A stretch of DNA of 64,000 nucleotides, taken from an uncultured Bacteroidales bacterium. Its GTDB lineage: Bacteria; Bacteroidota; Bacteroidia; Bacteroidales; SZUA-534. Made by a program: the position numbers and the translations under genes. A model generated the notes under the pieces. That model did not search any database. It had not been told where the DNA came from and saw nothing but the letters and a program-made list of their open reading frames with translations. Location: positions 216,949 through 280,948 of the forward strand of contig CADASL010000005.1 in NCBI GenBank assembly GCA_902790595.1, read 5' to 3'. This document shows positions 33,097 to 42,069 of this stretch, in pieces (position 1 is the first letter of the stretch; each line of letters opens with the position of its first letter).

Positions 33097-34128
33097 ATGA
33101 GTAAGATACTCAGCGAAAGCGACAAGGCTAAAATTGAAGAACTGAAGCGAATCCGCCAACGCAACAACGATTACGCGTGGATGCTCTGCGACTATCTGGA
33201 CCAAAATCCGTGCCTGATAACCAAAGAGTTGATGGAAGAGTCGAACCCTGGCGGCCTGCTGCCCGACGAGGCTATATACACCGCGCTGCTCAGCGGTTTC
33301 TGCGGGCTCAATCCCGACGAAAACCCCGACGACCGCATTCTGCTCGACGAATATTTCCGCCGCTCGGTTGTCAAACTCGACGCCAAGGCCTACGCCGAGG
33401 ACCCGTACTACAAAAATATCCGCATTCCGAACGTTAAGTTTGGCCGCTGGGAACTGAAATACGAACACTACAAGGCCTACGAAGCGTTTGTCTGCGATGA
33501 GATGATTCTCGACCCCGACTTCAAGGAAATTCAGCGTATCGGCTTCTTCGACAGCGATTTCAGTTATCCTGCCGTTCACGAGGACGGCCACGAGTGGATG
33601 GCTATCAAGCCCAACGAGACGGCCACAATCCGCTTTGCCGTTGAAACCGCCCGCGGAAAGGTCGCAACATTCGGGCTGGGAATGGGATATTATCCGTATC
33701 TTGTTCATTTAAAGCCAAATGTTGAGAGCATAACCATAATTGAGCGCTCAAAAGACGTGATTGAACTTTTCAAGACCCACATTCTGCCGCAATTCGTTCA
33801 CCCTGAAAAGGTTAGGATTGTTTGTGCCGACGCTTTCGAGTATGCCGAAAAGCAGATGCCCGCCGAGCGGTTCGACTACGCTTTTGCCGACACCTGGCGC
33901 GATGTGTCGGACGGCTTGCCGATGTATTTGAGAATGAAGAAATTGGAATACCTGAATCCGCACACCGAGTTTTCGTATTGGGTTGAGGAATCGCTGCTGT
34001 CGGGCTACCGCTGGCAGATGTTCGACACCATTGTTGACAATGCCGCAAGTTATGATGAAGCCTGCAAATGCCTGAGCGACGATGGTTTGCGAAAGTTTGC
34101 GGCGGTGAGAATCAAGTTAGGGAAGTAG
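33097..34128 (+). CDS. Class I SAM-methyltransferase-fold protein
   Basis: 343 residues from ATG 33097. The second half looks like a Rossmann methyltransferase or spermidine-synthase-like fold: motif I TFGLGMGYYPYL, acidic end of strand 2 SITIIERS, a VCADAFEYAE motif and FDYAFADTW. The first ~150 residues are helical and unassigned. The substrate is unknown. It starts 17 bp after the porin gene and may share its transcript. Confidence 0.65.
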   Translation: MSKILSESDKAKIEELKRIRQRNNDYAWMLCDYLDQNPCLITKELMEESNPGGLLPDEAIYTALLSGFCGLNPDENPDDRILLDEYFRRSVVKLDAKAYAEDPYYKNIRIPNVKFGRWELKYEHYKAYEAFVCDEMILDPDFKEIQRIGFFDSDFSYPAVHEDGHEWMAIKPNETATIRFAVETARGKVATFGLGMGYYPYLVHLKPNVESITIIERSKDVIELFKTHILPQFVHPEKVRIVCADAFEYAEKQMPAERFDYAFADTWRDVSDGLPMYLRMKKLEYLNPHTEFSYWVEESLLSGYRWQMFDTIVDNAASYDEACKCLSDDGLRKFAAVRIKLGK

Positions 34129-34136
34129 GGACTAAT

Positions 34137-35057
34137 CTACCGCGAGAGCAGCTTTCTGACATCGTTCACCAACTCAACCGATGCCTCGATTTCCTCTTTC
34201 CTAATTGCCACACTTTCAATGTTAAAGCCCATTGGGATACGCTTTCCTCGGCAGAAATCAATGATTTCGGCAGCAGTTTGGCGGCACACGTCAACCGACT
34301 GACGGAGAATGTTTTCGGAATGCAAAAGGTCGTTGTACAACCAGTGCGGCACGTCGATTCCGAGCCAATCAAGAAATTCGAGCGATTTAGTTGAGCCACA
34401 AGGCGTTAGAGTAAAAATAACTGGCACCAACGGCCGCTGAAGTTCAATGGCGGTGTAATAGTAATCCGACAAAAAATCAAGCGTTTGGTTGACGCTGTAT
34501 ACGCACTGCGACACAAAGAACCGACAGCCGCCATCGATTTTGTTAAAAAGCCGCAGATGCTCATCGCCCTTCAAATGGTGACGCTCAGGAATGGTCACTC
34601 CGCCGAGAACCATATTCGTATTTTGCTCGTTTTTAATGCGATAGGCATCACACAAAGTGAGACTGTCGGCTTGTGTTTTTGAAGGCGAGCCCACAAAAAC
34701 CGACAAATCGTTGTCGGCCGTGCGCACCCAATCGGCAAATTCGGCAGACGAATATTTGCCGACACTTTTGTAGATTATCTTCGGCAACTGCAAATCAGCC
34801 AAATAGTTACGGCTGTAAACGTCTGGCCTGAGCGTTTCGCTGAACGGGAACGGGCGCGGATTGGCGTTGCGCGACGACTCATCCTGCAAATCATAGAGAA
34901 TGAGCGCATCGACGTTCAGACTGCGCACACGCGCCATCTGCTTGTCGGCAATCTCACGCACCCTCTCCTCGCCTGTTGCGGCTTTCGGGGGCGTGAGACC
35001 GTAGAACAAGAATCCCGACTCGCAGTTTAAAATCCTCTGTTTCAGCGATGTTGACAT
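34137..35057 (-). CDS. Methylenetetrahydrofolate reductase-like protein
   Basis: 306 residues from the ATG at 35057; upstream codons overlap the neighbouring gene. It follows the TIM-barrel pattern of MetF: an early FYGLTPPKA segment, VDALILYDLQDE, GGVTIPERHH and the FVSQCVYSVN motif. It is divergent from canonical MetF in the folate/FAD positions, so it may be a paralogue acting on another substrate. It begins 10 bp after the DUF3127 gene, so the two are probably co-transcribed. Confidence 0.7.
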   Translation of the reverse strand: MSTSLKQRILNCESGFLFYGLTPPKAATGEERVREIADKQMARVRSLNVDALILYDLQDESSRNANPRPFPFSETLRPDVYSRNYLADLQLPKIIYKSVGKYSSAEFADWVRTADNDLSVFVGSPSKTQADSLTLCDAYRIKNEQNTNMVLGGVTIPERHHLKGDEHLRLFNKIDGGCRFFVSQCVYSVNQTLDFLSDYYYTAIELQRPLVPVIFTLTPCGSTKSLEFLDWLGIDVPHWLYNDLLHSENILRQSVDVCRQTAAEIIDFCRGKRIPMGFNIESVAIRKEEIEASVELVNDVRKLLSR

Positions 35058-35067
35058 TCCTTGCAGT

Positions 35068-35481
35068 TTAGAACGGAAGGTCATCCGTTGGAGCAATGTC
35101 GCTGCTTTGAGCGGGCTGAGCGGCTGGCTGAGCGGGAGCGGCCGAAGGCTGTGCTACAGGTGCGGTTTGCGGAGCGGCTGCCATTGGTTGTGCGGCATCG
35201 GCAGCCTCTATGCGCCACGCCGACAAGGTGTTGAACACTCGCTGCGTGCCATCCTGGCCCGTCCAGCGGCGGCCCTGAATGTCGAACGTAACCTTAATCA
35301 TCTGCCCTACAGCGAAATTATCGAGCAAGGCCACATTGTTGTTCGAAACCTGAAACAGAATGTGGTCGTTCCACTGCGCGTTGCGCTGGTTTTCAACTTC
35401 AAGAACAAATTCCCTTACGGTGAAGGTTGCTGTGCGCTGAATGGCGGCACGAACCTCCTCTAATTTTCCAATTAACTCCAT
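35068..35481 (-). CDS. DUF3127 OB-fold protein with SSB-like tail
   Basis: A 137-residue protein. Residues 1-90 are an OB-fold-like domain of the DUF3127 family (MELIGKLEEV, FTVREFVLEVE, VTFDIQGRRW). A Pro/Ala/Gln-rich linker then leads to the acidic tip TDDLPF. The layout of OB fold, flexible linker and DDxPF tip is that of single-stranded-DNA-binding protein, where the tip recruits repair and replication enzymes. DNA binding is therefore likely but not shown. Confidence 0.82.
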   Translation of the reverse strand: MELIGKLEEVRAAIQRTATFTVREFVLEVENQRNAQWNDHILFQVSNNNVALLDNFAVGQMIKVTFDIQGRRWTGQDGTQRVFNTLSAWRIEAADAAQPMAAAPQTAPVAQPSAAPAQPAAQPAQSSDIAPTDDLPF

Positions 35482-35642
35482 ATCAATATTTTATCTGATT
35501 CAAAAAACGGCCTGCCCGCGGTTAGCATATTATCGGCACTGGCCGCTATTTTTGTTTGCTAAAAGTAAATATTCTGCCGAAATTGCAGTTGAATCGGAGG
35601 TTGCCGATTCGCTCACTTTTAAACATTGTTTAAACACCGATT

Positions 35643-36191
35643 ATGACTTTTGAAACAGACCGTCTGATTCTGCGTCCGTGGCTCGATGCCGACGCCGAAG
35701 ACCTATATTTATATGCCCGCGACCCGCAGGTTGGCCCGATTGCTGGCTGGCCGCCGCACACAAGTGTCGAAAACAGCCTTGAGATTATCCGCACAGTGTT
35801 CTCAAAACCAGAGACTTATGCCATAACGCTGAAATCTGATGACCGACCGATTGGCAGCATAGGCTTGCTGTTCAACGGCGACGGCATTGCCCCGATTGGC
35901 GAAACCGAAGTTGAACTGGGCTTTTGGATTGGCGTTCCGCACTGGGGCCACGGCTATGCGCCCGAAGCCTCTCTCCGGCTGATTCGCCACGCTTTCGACG
36001 ACCTCAACTCCACCGCCGTTTGGTGCGGCTACTACGACGGCAACCAAAAATCGAAACGCGCGCAGGAAAAAATCGGTTTCACTTATCACCACACTATCGA
36101 AAATGTTGAAGTTCCGCTTGTTAACGATGTGCGAACGGCACACATTAACATAATGACGCGGGAACGGTGGACGGAGATACAAAAGGATTGA
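35643..36191 (+). CDS. GNAT-family N-acetyltransferase (RimJ/RimL type)
   Basis: 182 residues with the GNAT fold: TDRLILRPW at the N-terminus, the substrate strand PIGSIGLLF and the acetyl-CoA loop in FWIGVPHWGHGYAPEA. It ends with the SKRAQEKIGFTYHH helix and strand typical of RimJ/RimL-like enzymes. The acceptor may be a protein N-terminus, amino acid or small molecule. It is a lone gene. Confidence 0.9.
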   Translation: MTFETDRLILRPWLDADAEDLYLYARDPQVGPIAGWPPHTSVENSLEIIRTVFSKPETYAITLKSDDRPIGSIGLLFNGDGIAPIGETEVELGFWIGVPHWGHGYAPEASLRLIRHAFDDLNSTAVWCGYYDGNQKSKRAQEKIGFTYHHTIENVEVPLVNDVRTAHINIMTRERWTEIQKD

Positions 36192-36217
36192 AAGGGCAAG
36201 CAAGTAAGACAGTTAGC

Positions 36218-36262
36218 AAAAAAAACTCAGCCAAAACCGAAGTGTTTTTCGGTTTTGGCTGA
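36218..36262 (-). terminator. Terminator of the Ig-like lipoprotein gene
   Basis: A perfect 15-bp stem (36227-36241 with 36248-36262, TCAGCCAAAACCGAA/TTCGGTTTTGGCTGA) is followed on the minus strand by a run of eight T. Confidence 0.85.
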
Positions 36263-36301
36263 AAGAAAATGCATCTATATATAGTGACTTGAACTTCTTA
36301 T

Positions 36302-37159
36302 TTATTCTACCGTAACAGTAAAACTCTTGCTAATTTCACTATTATCATCTGATTTTACTGTAATTATGGCCGTACCAGCTGCCACTCCTGTAACCACACC
36401 ATTTGCAACTGTCGCTATTGCTGCGTCGCTCGTGGTCCAAGTCAAATTTGTGTTGGTGGCATTAGAAGGAACAATACTAATTTCAATAGTATGTTTTCCT
36501 CCTTTTTTTATGGAAATGCCTTGGTCATCAGATAATTTTAAAATGACGTCAGCGACCCTAATTGGGTTTACTACCAAATTACATACTGCAGATACCTTTC
36601 CATCGGCGCTTGCTATTTCGATTTTGCATTTGCCCTCGCTAATACCTTGAACAACGCCATTATTTCCTACAGTTGCTATAGCCTCATTAGAAGACAAATA
36701 CACTAATTTATCTTTATAAGATGCGCTATCTGGCATTACCATAGGATTAAGTTGAAGCTGATCGCCAATCAAAATTGTATCATTTGTATTTTTAATAGTA
36801 ATTTCAGTTATTGCTATCTCTCTAACAACAATTTTGCAAGCAACTGAAACATTATCTGGTGTAATTGCTGTAACCACAGATTCACCAGCAGTAATTGCTT
36901 TTACTTCTCCAAATGCACCAACAAACACTACTTTTTCATTAGAAGAACGCCATTCACGGAAAGCATACGCCCTCCCCTGCGTTTCGTTTTTCAAATCTTC
37001 GGGGTAAACTTTAATATGTAATTGTAGTGTTTCCCCAACGCGCATATTAATAGTTTCACCTTCAAGAATTTCAGTTCGAGTAACACTCTCATCTGATTCT
37101 TTGTCGCAACCTGCAAGAACAAATAATCCCACAATTGAAATTAAAAATAATTTTTTCAT
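36302..37159 (-). CDS. Lipoprotein with three BIG2 Ig-like domains
   Basis: 285 residues from the ATG at 37159, which opens a signal peptide with lipobox VLAGC. The longer open frame upstream has no signal-like sequence and is rejected. The mature end begins CDKESDES, acid-rich as in surface-exported lipoproteins. Three bacterial Ig-like (BIG2) repeats follow, with the characteristic WRSSNEKVV, LSSNEAIATV and WTTSDAAIATV strands and the GVVTGVAAGTAIITV ending. It is probably a surface attachment or scaffold protein. AT-rich and solitary. Confidence 0.88.
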   Translation of the reverse strand: MKKLFLISIVGLFVLAGCDKESDESVTRTEILEGETINMRVGETLQLHIKVYPEDLKNETQGRAYAFREWRSSNEKVVFVGAFGEVKAITAGESVVTAITPDNVSVACKIVVREIAITEITIKNTNDTILIGDQLQLNPMVMPDSASYKDKLVYLSSNEAIATVGNNGVVQGISEGKCKIEIASADGKVSAVCNLVVNPIRVADVILKLSDDQGISIKKGGKHTIEISIVPSNATNTNLTWTTSDAAIATVANGVVTGVAAGTAIITVKSDDNSEISKSFTVTVE

Positions 37160-37341
37160 ACAATAAAGTTTAAAGTTGTTATTAAAAACGTGTATGCAAT
37201 AATACCCTAAACACTTATATCTTAATTCGTTACAATATCCACTTTTAGTTGGCGGTTTTGTAATAATTTGGTTGACAGTTTTGTCGTAAATGCAATGATG
37301 ACTAAGGATTGTAGGGAATCGCAAGACAATAACATCCTGAT

Positions 37342-37551
37342 TTACATTTCAATAGACTCTTTAAGCATTGAAATGTAATCTACTCCCAACGCTTTCTGCG
37401 CCGCATACAATGTTGCAATGTGCGGAATTGGCGTGTTGAAAATCTTGTAGCAGTTTTGGCGGCTGCAACACAGCTGACGGCTGAACCACGTAACACTGCG
37501 GCCCTGTGCCTTCAAGTCGGCTTGAATCTGGTGTCCTATGTGTATATCCAT
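37342..37551 (-). CDS. Small HTH-domain protein
   Basis: 69 residues resembling the short Bacteroidota XRE-like regulators: IGHQIQADLKAQGRSVTWFSRQLCCSRQNCYKIF, shown here only as landmarks over residues 5-39, matches their helix-turn-helix core. The C-terminal helices (LYAAQKALGVDYISML) complete the fold. DNA targets are unknown. It is located upstream of the Ig-like lipoprotein gene in the same direction with a 180-bp gap. Confidence 0.75.
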   Translation of the reverse strand: MDIHIGHQIQADLKAQGRSVTWFSRQLCCSRQNCYKIFNTPIPHIATLYAAQKALGVDYISMLKESIEM

Positions 37552-37827
37552 AAAAAAGGCGTAAACTATCCGTTAAAAGTTTACCCTGCCCACTGGTACC
37601 GCCAAGTAACCCAAATCAGTAGATAAACGCGAATAGTCCACGCCTCAAAGCGTAGACATTTCGTCATTTAATTCTCACTGATTTTTCGAAATTGGCGGTT
37701 TCGTGAACAGAGAATTAATGGAAACTGTCCATTAATTATATGTATTCAAATCTTTCTTTTTCTCTATAACAACTAATTAATTGATAAATATTTACTAATT
37801 AAAATAATAATTCCTAAATCCTAACTC

Positions 37828-38790
37828 CTACATTGATTCCAGCATCATCTTCAGCACAGTTTGTGCCGAAACCACGCGGTTGGCGGCCTCGGGAATCACA
37901 ATTGAGTCGGGGCTTTCAATCACGTCGTCGGTGACAATCATATTGCGGCGAACGGGTAGGCAGTGCATAAATTTGGCCTGATTGGTCCAGCTCATATGCT
38001 CGGTGTCAACGGTCCAACTCATATCCTTGCTTAGAATCTGGCCGTACTTGTCGGGGCAGGTAACGCCAGGGCACGACCAGTTTTTGGCGTAGATGAAGTC
38101 GGCGCCCTCGAAAGCCTTCTTTTGGTTGTACTCAACACGCGCGCCACGCACGAACTTCGGGTCCAACTCGTAGCCCTCGGGGTGAGTGATGACAAAATCG
38201 ACATCGGCCTCGTTCATAAAATCGGCAAACGAGTTTGGCACGGCCTGCGGCAGCGAGCGCGGATGCGGCGCCCAGGTGAGCACCACCTTCGGGCGTTTCA
38301 CCTTTTTATACTCCTCAATGGTGATTAGGTCGGCAAAGGCCTGCAGCGGATGGCAGGTTGCAGCCTCCATCGAGAAAACAGGCTTGCCCGAATATTTAAT
38401 AAACTGATTCAGAATCTTTTCTGTGTAGTCATCTTCGCGGTTCTCGAAACGGGCAAACGAGCGCACGCCCAGAATGTCGCAATACTGCGCCATCACAGGA
38501 ATGGCCTCGAGCAGGTGCTCGCTCTTGTCGCCGTCCATCACCACGCCACGCTCCGTCTCAAGTTTCCAAGCGCCCTGGTTCACATCGAGCACAATAACGT
38601 CCATACCCAGGTTGCGGGCGGCTTTCTGCGTGCTCAAGCGTGTGCGCAGACTGTTGTTGAAGAAAATGAGCAGGCAGGTTTTGTGCTTGCCAAGATGCTC
38701 CCATCCAAAAGGATTTTTCTTTACTTCAGCGGCCATTTTCAAGGCCTCGTCAAGTTTCGGAAGGTCGAAAACTGATTGATATGTTCTCAT
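37828..38790 (-). CDS. argF': N-succinylornithine carbamoyltransferase
   Basis: A 320-residue enzyme of the Bacteroidota arginine route, which uses N-succinylated rather than free ornithine. The carbamoyl-phosphate loop is SLRTR at 47-51, the proline loop context is HPLQAFAD, and the C-terminal HCLPVRR is intact. The specificity position that is Pro90 in the Bacteroides fragilis enzyme (Glu92 in N-acetylornithine enzymes) is Ser90 here (DKSEHL). No other arg gene is in the window. Confidence 0.9.
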   Translation of the reverse strand: MRTYQSVFDLPKLDEALKMAAEVKKNPFGWEHLGKHKTCLLIFFNNSLRTRLSTQKAARNLGMDVIVLDVNQGAWKLETERGVVMDGDKSEHLLEAIPVMAQYCDILGVRSFARFENREDDYTEKILNQFIKYSGKPVFSMEAATCHPLQAFADLITIEEYKKVKRPKVVLTWAPHPRSLPQAVPNSFADFMNEADVDFVITHPEGYELDPKFVRGARVEYNQKKAFEGADFIYAKNWSCPGVTCPDKYGQILSKDMSWTVDTEHMSWTNQAKFMHCLPVRRNMIVTDDVIESPDSIVIPEAANRVVSAQTVLKMMLESM

Positions 38791-38829
38791 TATTTTTGAT
38801 TTTTATGATTAGAACGCAGATGACGCAGC

Positions 38830-38845
38830 CCCGATAGCTATCGGG
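38830..38845. repeat. CCCGATAGCTATCGGG palindrome in an intergenic repeat
   Basis: A perfect 16-bp palindrome inside a 90-bp AT-rich repeat (about 38811-38900) that contains AACTGATTTACACAGATTTTA and CTAACCGATTTTATCAGATTTA. The latter words recur around 47670 and 48670. Confidence 0.6.
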
Positions 38846-38974
38846 ATAACTGATTTACACAGATTTTATTTGTATCTAACCGATTTTATCAGATTTAACC
38901 CGAAATCTGCACCCATTGTTAATTGTTAATTATTAATTGTTATTTTTTCAATCACTTATACCTTTATACAATTA

Positions 38975-39445
38975 TTAATCATTGCCCTTATCGTTCCGCT
39001 TCAGCAGATTCCGCACGGCCATACCCGAAATAACCGTTATGGTTATCGCTCCAGCGACAAAGAAAATGCCGATGAAAAACATCAGCCAGTAGGAACCCGA
39101 CAGAGTTGGATTGCCGCCGCCAATGCTATAAAAAGAGCCGCTTAGCGCGACATAGCAAAAGAGCGTGAAAACCGTGAAAATGGCTACAGGCAAGTAGGTT
39201 AGCGCCTTTTTGCCGCTCTGCCAGTACATCCAAAGCGAAACGCCCAATAGCACCACAAAAAACACAATATTGGTGGTGGCAACTGGTTTCTGTATGGCGC
39301 TCAGCACATTGAACGCGGGCTCACCAGACAGGCTGCCAATGGTTGAATTGGCTTGCGCGCACATTATTAGCATAACTGCCACATACACAGCCGAAAGTCC
39401 GACAAACGTCAAGCCGACTATCTTTTTAATTTCTTTTGCCTCCAT
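38975..39445 (-). CDS. Four-TM membrane protein of unknown function
   Basis: 156 residues with four predicted membrane segments (about 9-30, 53-70, 83-103 and 120-143) and short polar ends, the last basic (NLLKRNDKGND). I do not recognise the family. It lies 13 bp downstream of the HD hydrolase gene in the same direction, so the two are probably co-transcribed. Confidence 0.7.
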   Translation of the reverse strand: MEAKEIKKIVGLTFVGLSAVYVAVMLIMCAQANSTIGSLSGEPAFNVLSAIQKPVATTNIVFFVVLLGVSLWMYWQSGKKALTYLPVAIFTVFTLFCYVALSGSFYSIGGGNPTLSGSYWLMFFIGIFFVAGAITITVISGMAVRNLLKRNDKGND

Positions 39446-39458
39446 AATTATTTGTTTA

Positions 39459-40715
39459 TTAGCTTTTTATCTCTTTAGGCCACGAAATGTAGTATTTGCT
39501 GATGGTGGTGGAAAGAGCGCGAATGTTGAGCATATCGGCAACATTCACAATCTCGGTCACCGAACCGTCTTTCTCCTTTATCAGGATTTGGTCGTGGCGC
39601 TGGCTGTAGGCCTTGTTGGCGATGACACCCGAGCTGACAAAGTAGCTTGCCTCCTCGGCGGTCAGGCCGTCTTTTTTCATCACGCCCTCCTGCAGCAGAC
39701 GCACCATACCGTCGTCGACGGGCTGGTCCTGCACAATGGTTTTGGGCAGCTGGCGGTTCATCAGGTTGCGGCAGAGGGTGCTCAACACGCGGTCGGGGTG
39801 CGAGGCCCACATTTTCACCGACACCATCAGGTCGCCATCATCGAGCATTGCAAAATTCTCGAGTGTGGTCATTCCGTTCTCGCGCACCTCTTCCGACTTA
39901 AACTGCTCTAGCTCAACCCGATTACGCAAGAAATAAGCGAAAGCGGGCGATGCCGGAAGGTTTTCTCCCTTGTCGGTCAGATATTTGGCGCGACGCAGGA
40001 TGTTAATCAGCAGCTGCTCGGCCGAATGCACGGTTTTGTGCAGATAAACCTGCCAGTACATCAGGCGGCGGGCTATCAGGAATTTCTCTATCGAGTAGAT
40101 GCCTTTCTTCTCCACAACAAGCTTGTCATCAACAATTTCGAGCATTTTTATGATGCGGTCGGTGTTGACGATTCCTTCGGTCACGCCGGTGAAGAAGCTA
40201 TCGCGGCGCAGATAGTCGAGACGGTCGACATCGAGCTGGCCGGAAACAAGCTGCGAAAGATATTTCTTCGGATAATTACCTGTGAATATGCTAATTGCGG
40301 TATCGAGAGCGCCACCAAATTGTTTGTTCAGCTCGTTCATAAACACCAGCGAGATGTCCTCGTGGCTCACATCAGCAATATGGTGCTCAAGCGCGTGCGA
40401 AAACGGACAATGGCCAATGTCGTGCAGAAGAATGGCCACCATTGCGCTCTCACGTTCGTGGTCGGTGATGCCGGCGCCTTTAAGATTCAGAGTGTCAATG
40501 GCCAAGCGCATAAGCGAGGTTGCCCCAATGGTGTGCAAAAAACGCGTGTGCTGCGCTCCTGGATAGACCATATCGCTCATTCCCAACTGTTTGATTCGGC
40601 GCAGACGCTGCACCCACGGGTGCTCAATCAGCGATAGAATCAACGGCGACGAAAAATCGATGAGCCCCAGCACCGGGTCGTTGACAATCTTTGTTTTTGG
40701 AGTTTTATTATTCAT
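39459..40715 (-). CDS. HD-domain phosphohydrolase (dGTPase-like)
   Basis: 418 residues from the ATG at 40715; an in-frame TTG two codons earlier is less likely. The metal-binding HD pattern is complete: TRFLHTIGA, ILLHDIGHCPFSHALEH and the later QLDVDRLDYLRRD aspartate. It resembles the YdhJ/SAMHD1-like family of nucleotide phosphohydrolases. The substrate is unknown, perhaps dNTPs or a signalling nucleotide. Confidence 0.87.
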   Translation of the reverse strand: MNNKTPKTKIVNDPVLGLIDFSSPLILSLIEHPWVQRLRRIKQLGMSDMVYPGAQHTRFLHTIGATSLMRLAIDTLNLKGAGITDHERESAMVAILLHDIGHCPFSHALEHHIADVSHEDISLVFMNELNKQFGGALDTAISIFTGNYPKKYLSQLVSGQLDVDRLDYLRRDSFFTGVTEGIVNTDRIIKMLEIVDDKLVVEKKGIYSIEKFLIARRLMYWQVYLHKTVHSAEQLLINILRRAKYLTDKGENLPASPAFAYFLRNRVELEQFKSEEVRENGMTTLENFAMLDDGDLMVSVKMWASHPDRVLSTLCRNLMNRQLPKTIVQDQPVDDGMVRLLQEGVMKKDGLTAEEASYFVSSGVIANKAYSQRHDQILIKEKDGSVTEIVNVADMLNIRALSTTISKYYISWPKEIKS

Positions 40716-40747
40716 TTTCAAATTGTTGCGTTTTAGATGTCCTATTG

Positions 40748-41980
40748 TTACTTGAACTCGACGCCAAGAATTGTGATGTCGTCGAAAAAGTCGGATTCAG
40801 GACCTTTGTGCTCATACAGAGCATCGACAATGCGGTCGATATCAGTTGAAATGGAATTGCCCGTGCTGATGATGCGTTCTATCGGCTCAGTGCCAAACGC
40901 CTGACGGTCAGGATTTTCAATCTCAACAGCGCCATCGGTAAAACAGAGAATCTTGCTATTGTGCGGCAAAACCAACTCGCCCACGTTCATCTTTGGTATC
41001 GTATCGAGCATTCCCACGCCCATACATCCAAGCGTAAGCTGCTGAGTCTCACCGGTTTCCGCATCAAACAGAATCGGCGGGTTATGGCCGGCGTTCACGT
41101 AAGTGAGCTTGCGGGTTTTGGTATTGTAGTAGGCAATGAAAAGCGTGATGAACTTTTCTCCGTTGACATTCTCCAACACTTTATCGTTCAGCTTGTTAAC
41201 AACATCGCTTATTGGAAGATTGGCGCCCGAAAGTGCTCTCAGGTTGGCTTGGAAATTCGACATCAGCAATGCTGCCGAAATTCCCTTTCCCGAGACATCG
41301 GCAATACAGAAACAATACTGATTGTCAGACAGTTTAATCCAATCGTAATAGTCGCCACCCACATCGAAGTGCGGCAAATAGTAGGCCGAAACGTGCAAAT
41401 CGTTGTTATTCGGCAGCATCGACGCGTTCGGAATCAGCATTGTCTGCATCCGCGAGGCCAGCTCCAACTCCTTCTTCATCGCCTCCTGGCGCACATTCTC
41501 ATTAAAGAGATTGCGGTTCTCAATGGCCACAACTATAATGTTTGCAAGGGTTTGGATGAACGAAAGGTGCTTGATGGTGGGGCTCATTCCGGCGCACTCC
41601 TCATCGATGTCGCCAATGATGACGTAGGCGATTGGCCGGTCGTGGTGATAGACGGGAATGATGGTGTCGAACAGCGCCAGATTAGGGTTTAGCGTGGCTG
41701 TCAGGTTGGTTATCTGCCTGTAATACTGCAAGTCGTTCTCAACTCGGATGCCGTCGGCCACCCGCCGCTCAACACCCGACATCAGAATCCTCTCCCACTT
41801 TTGATTATAACTGAACATCAGGATTTTACCGATGTTCAAATCATCGCACAAAATACTGCGGAACTGTTCCAGAAGTTGGTCAACCGGCGTATTCTCATTG
41901 ATTGCCAATGTGATACGAAGCAATGCATCGAGCTTGAAATTACTCAACTGCAATCGGTTGACTGAAGCCTTTCCTTGCAT
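40748..41980 (-). CDS. GAF-SpoIIE protein phosphatase (RsbU-like)
   Basis: 410 residues. A GAF-like sensory domain occupies about 25-165, followed by a linking helix and a PP2C/SpoIIE phosphatase domain (about 200-408) with metal-binding motifs GGDYYDW, IADVSGKGISA and CFTDGAVE. Such enzymes dephosphorylate anti-anti-sigma factors and adjust stress or partner-switching pathways. No anti-sigma or STAS partner is encoded nearby. Confidence 0.9.
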   Translation of the reverse strand: MQGKASVNRLQLSNFKLDALLRITLAINENTPVDQLLEQFRSILCDDLNIGKILMFSYNQKWERILMSGVERRVADGIRVENDLQYYRQITNLTATLNPNLALFDTIIPVYHHDRPIAYVIIGDIDEECAGMSPTIKHLSFIQTLANIIVVAIENRNLFNENVRQEAMKKELELASRMQTMLIPNASMLPNNNDLHVSAYYLPHFDVGGDYYDWIKLSDNQYCFCIADVSGKGISAALLMSNFQANLRALSGANLPISDVVNKLNDKVLENVNGEKFITLFIAYYNTKTRKLTYVNAGHNPPILFDAETGETQQLTLGCMGVGMLDTIPKMNVGELVLPHNSKILCFTDGAVEIENPDRQAFGTEPIERIISTGNSISTDIDRIVDALYEHKGPESDFFDDITILGVEFK

Positions 41981-42018
41981 AAACGATAAATTGCTGATTA
42001 AAAGATGCCGCTAAAGTA

Positions 42019-42050
42019 AAAAAAAACACCGGATTGCGCCGGTGTTTTTA
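42019..42050 (-). terminator. Terminator of efp
   Basis: AACACCGG pairs with CCGGTGTT around a 6-nt loop, with A and T runs on both sides. It lies 20 nt after the efp stop codon on the minus strand. Confidence 0.8.
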
Positions 42051-42069
42051 TAGTTACTTGTCAACCAAT

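Noticed and set aside
37160..37324. N-terminal extension of the Ig-like lipoprotein
   Set aside because: The extra 55 codons precede a clear signal peptide and lipobox, and the composition is non-coding-like.
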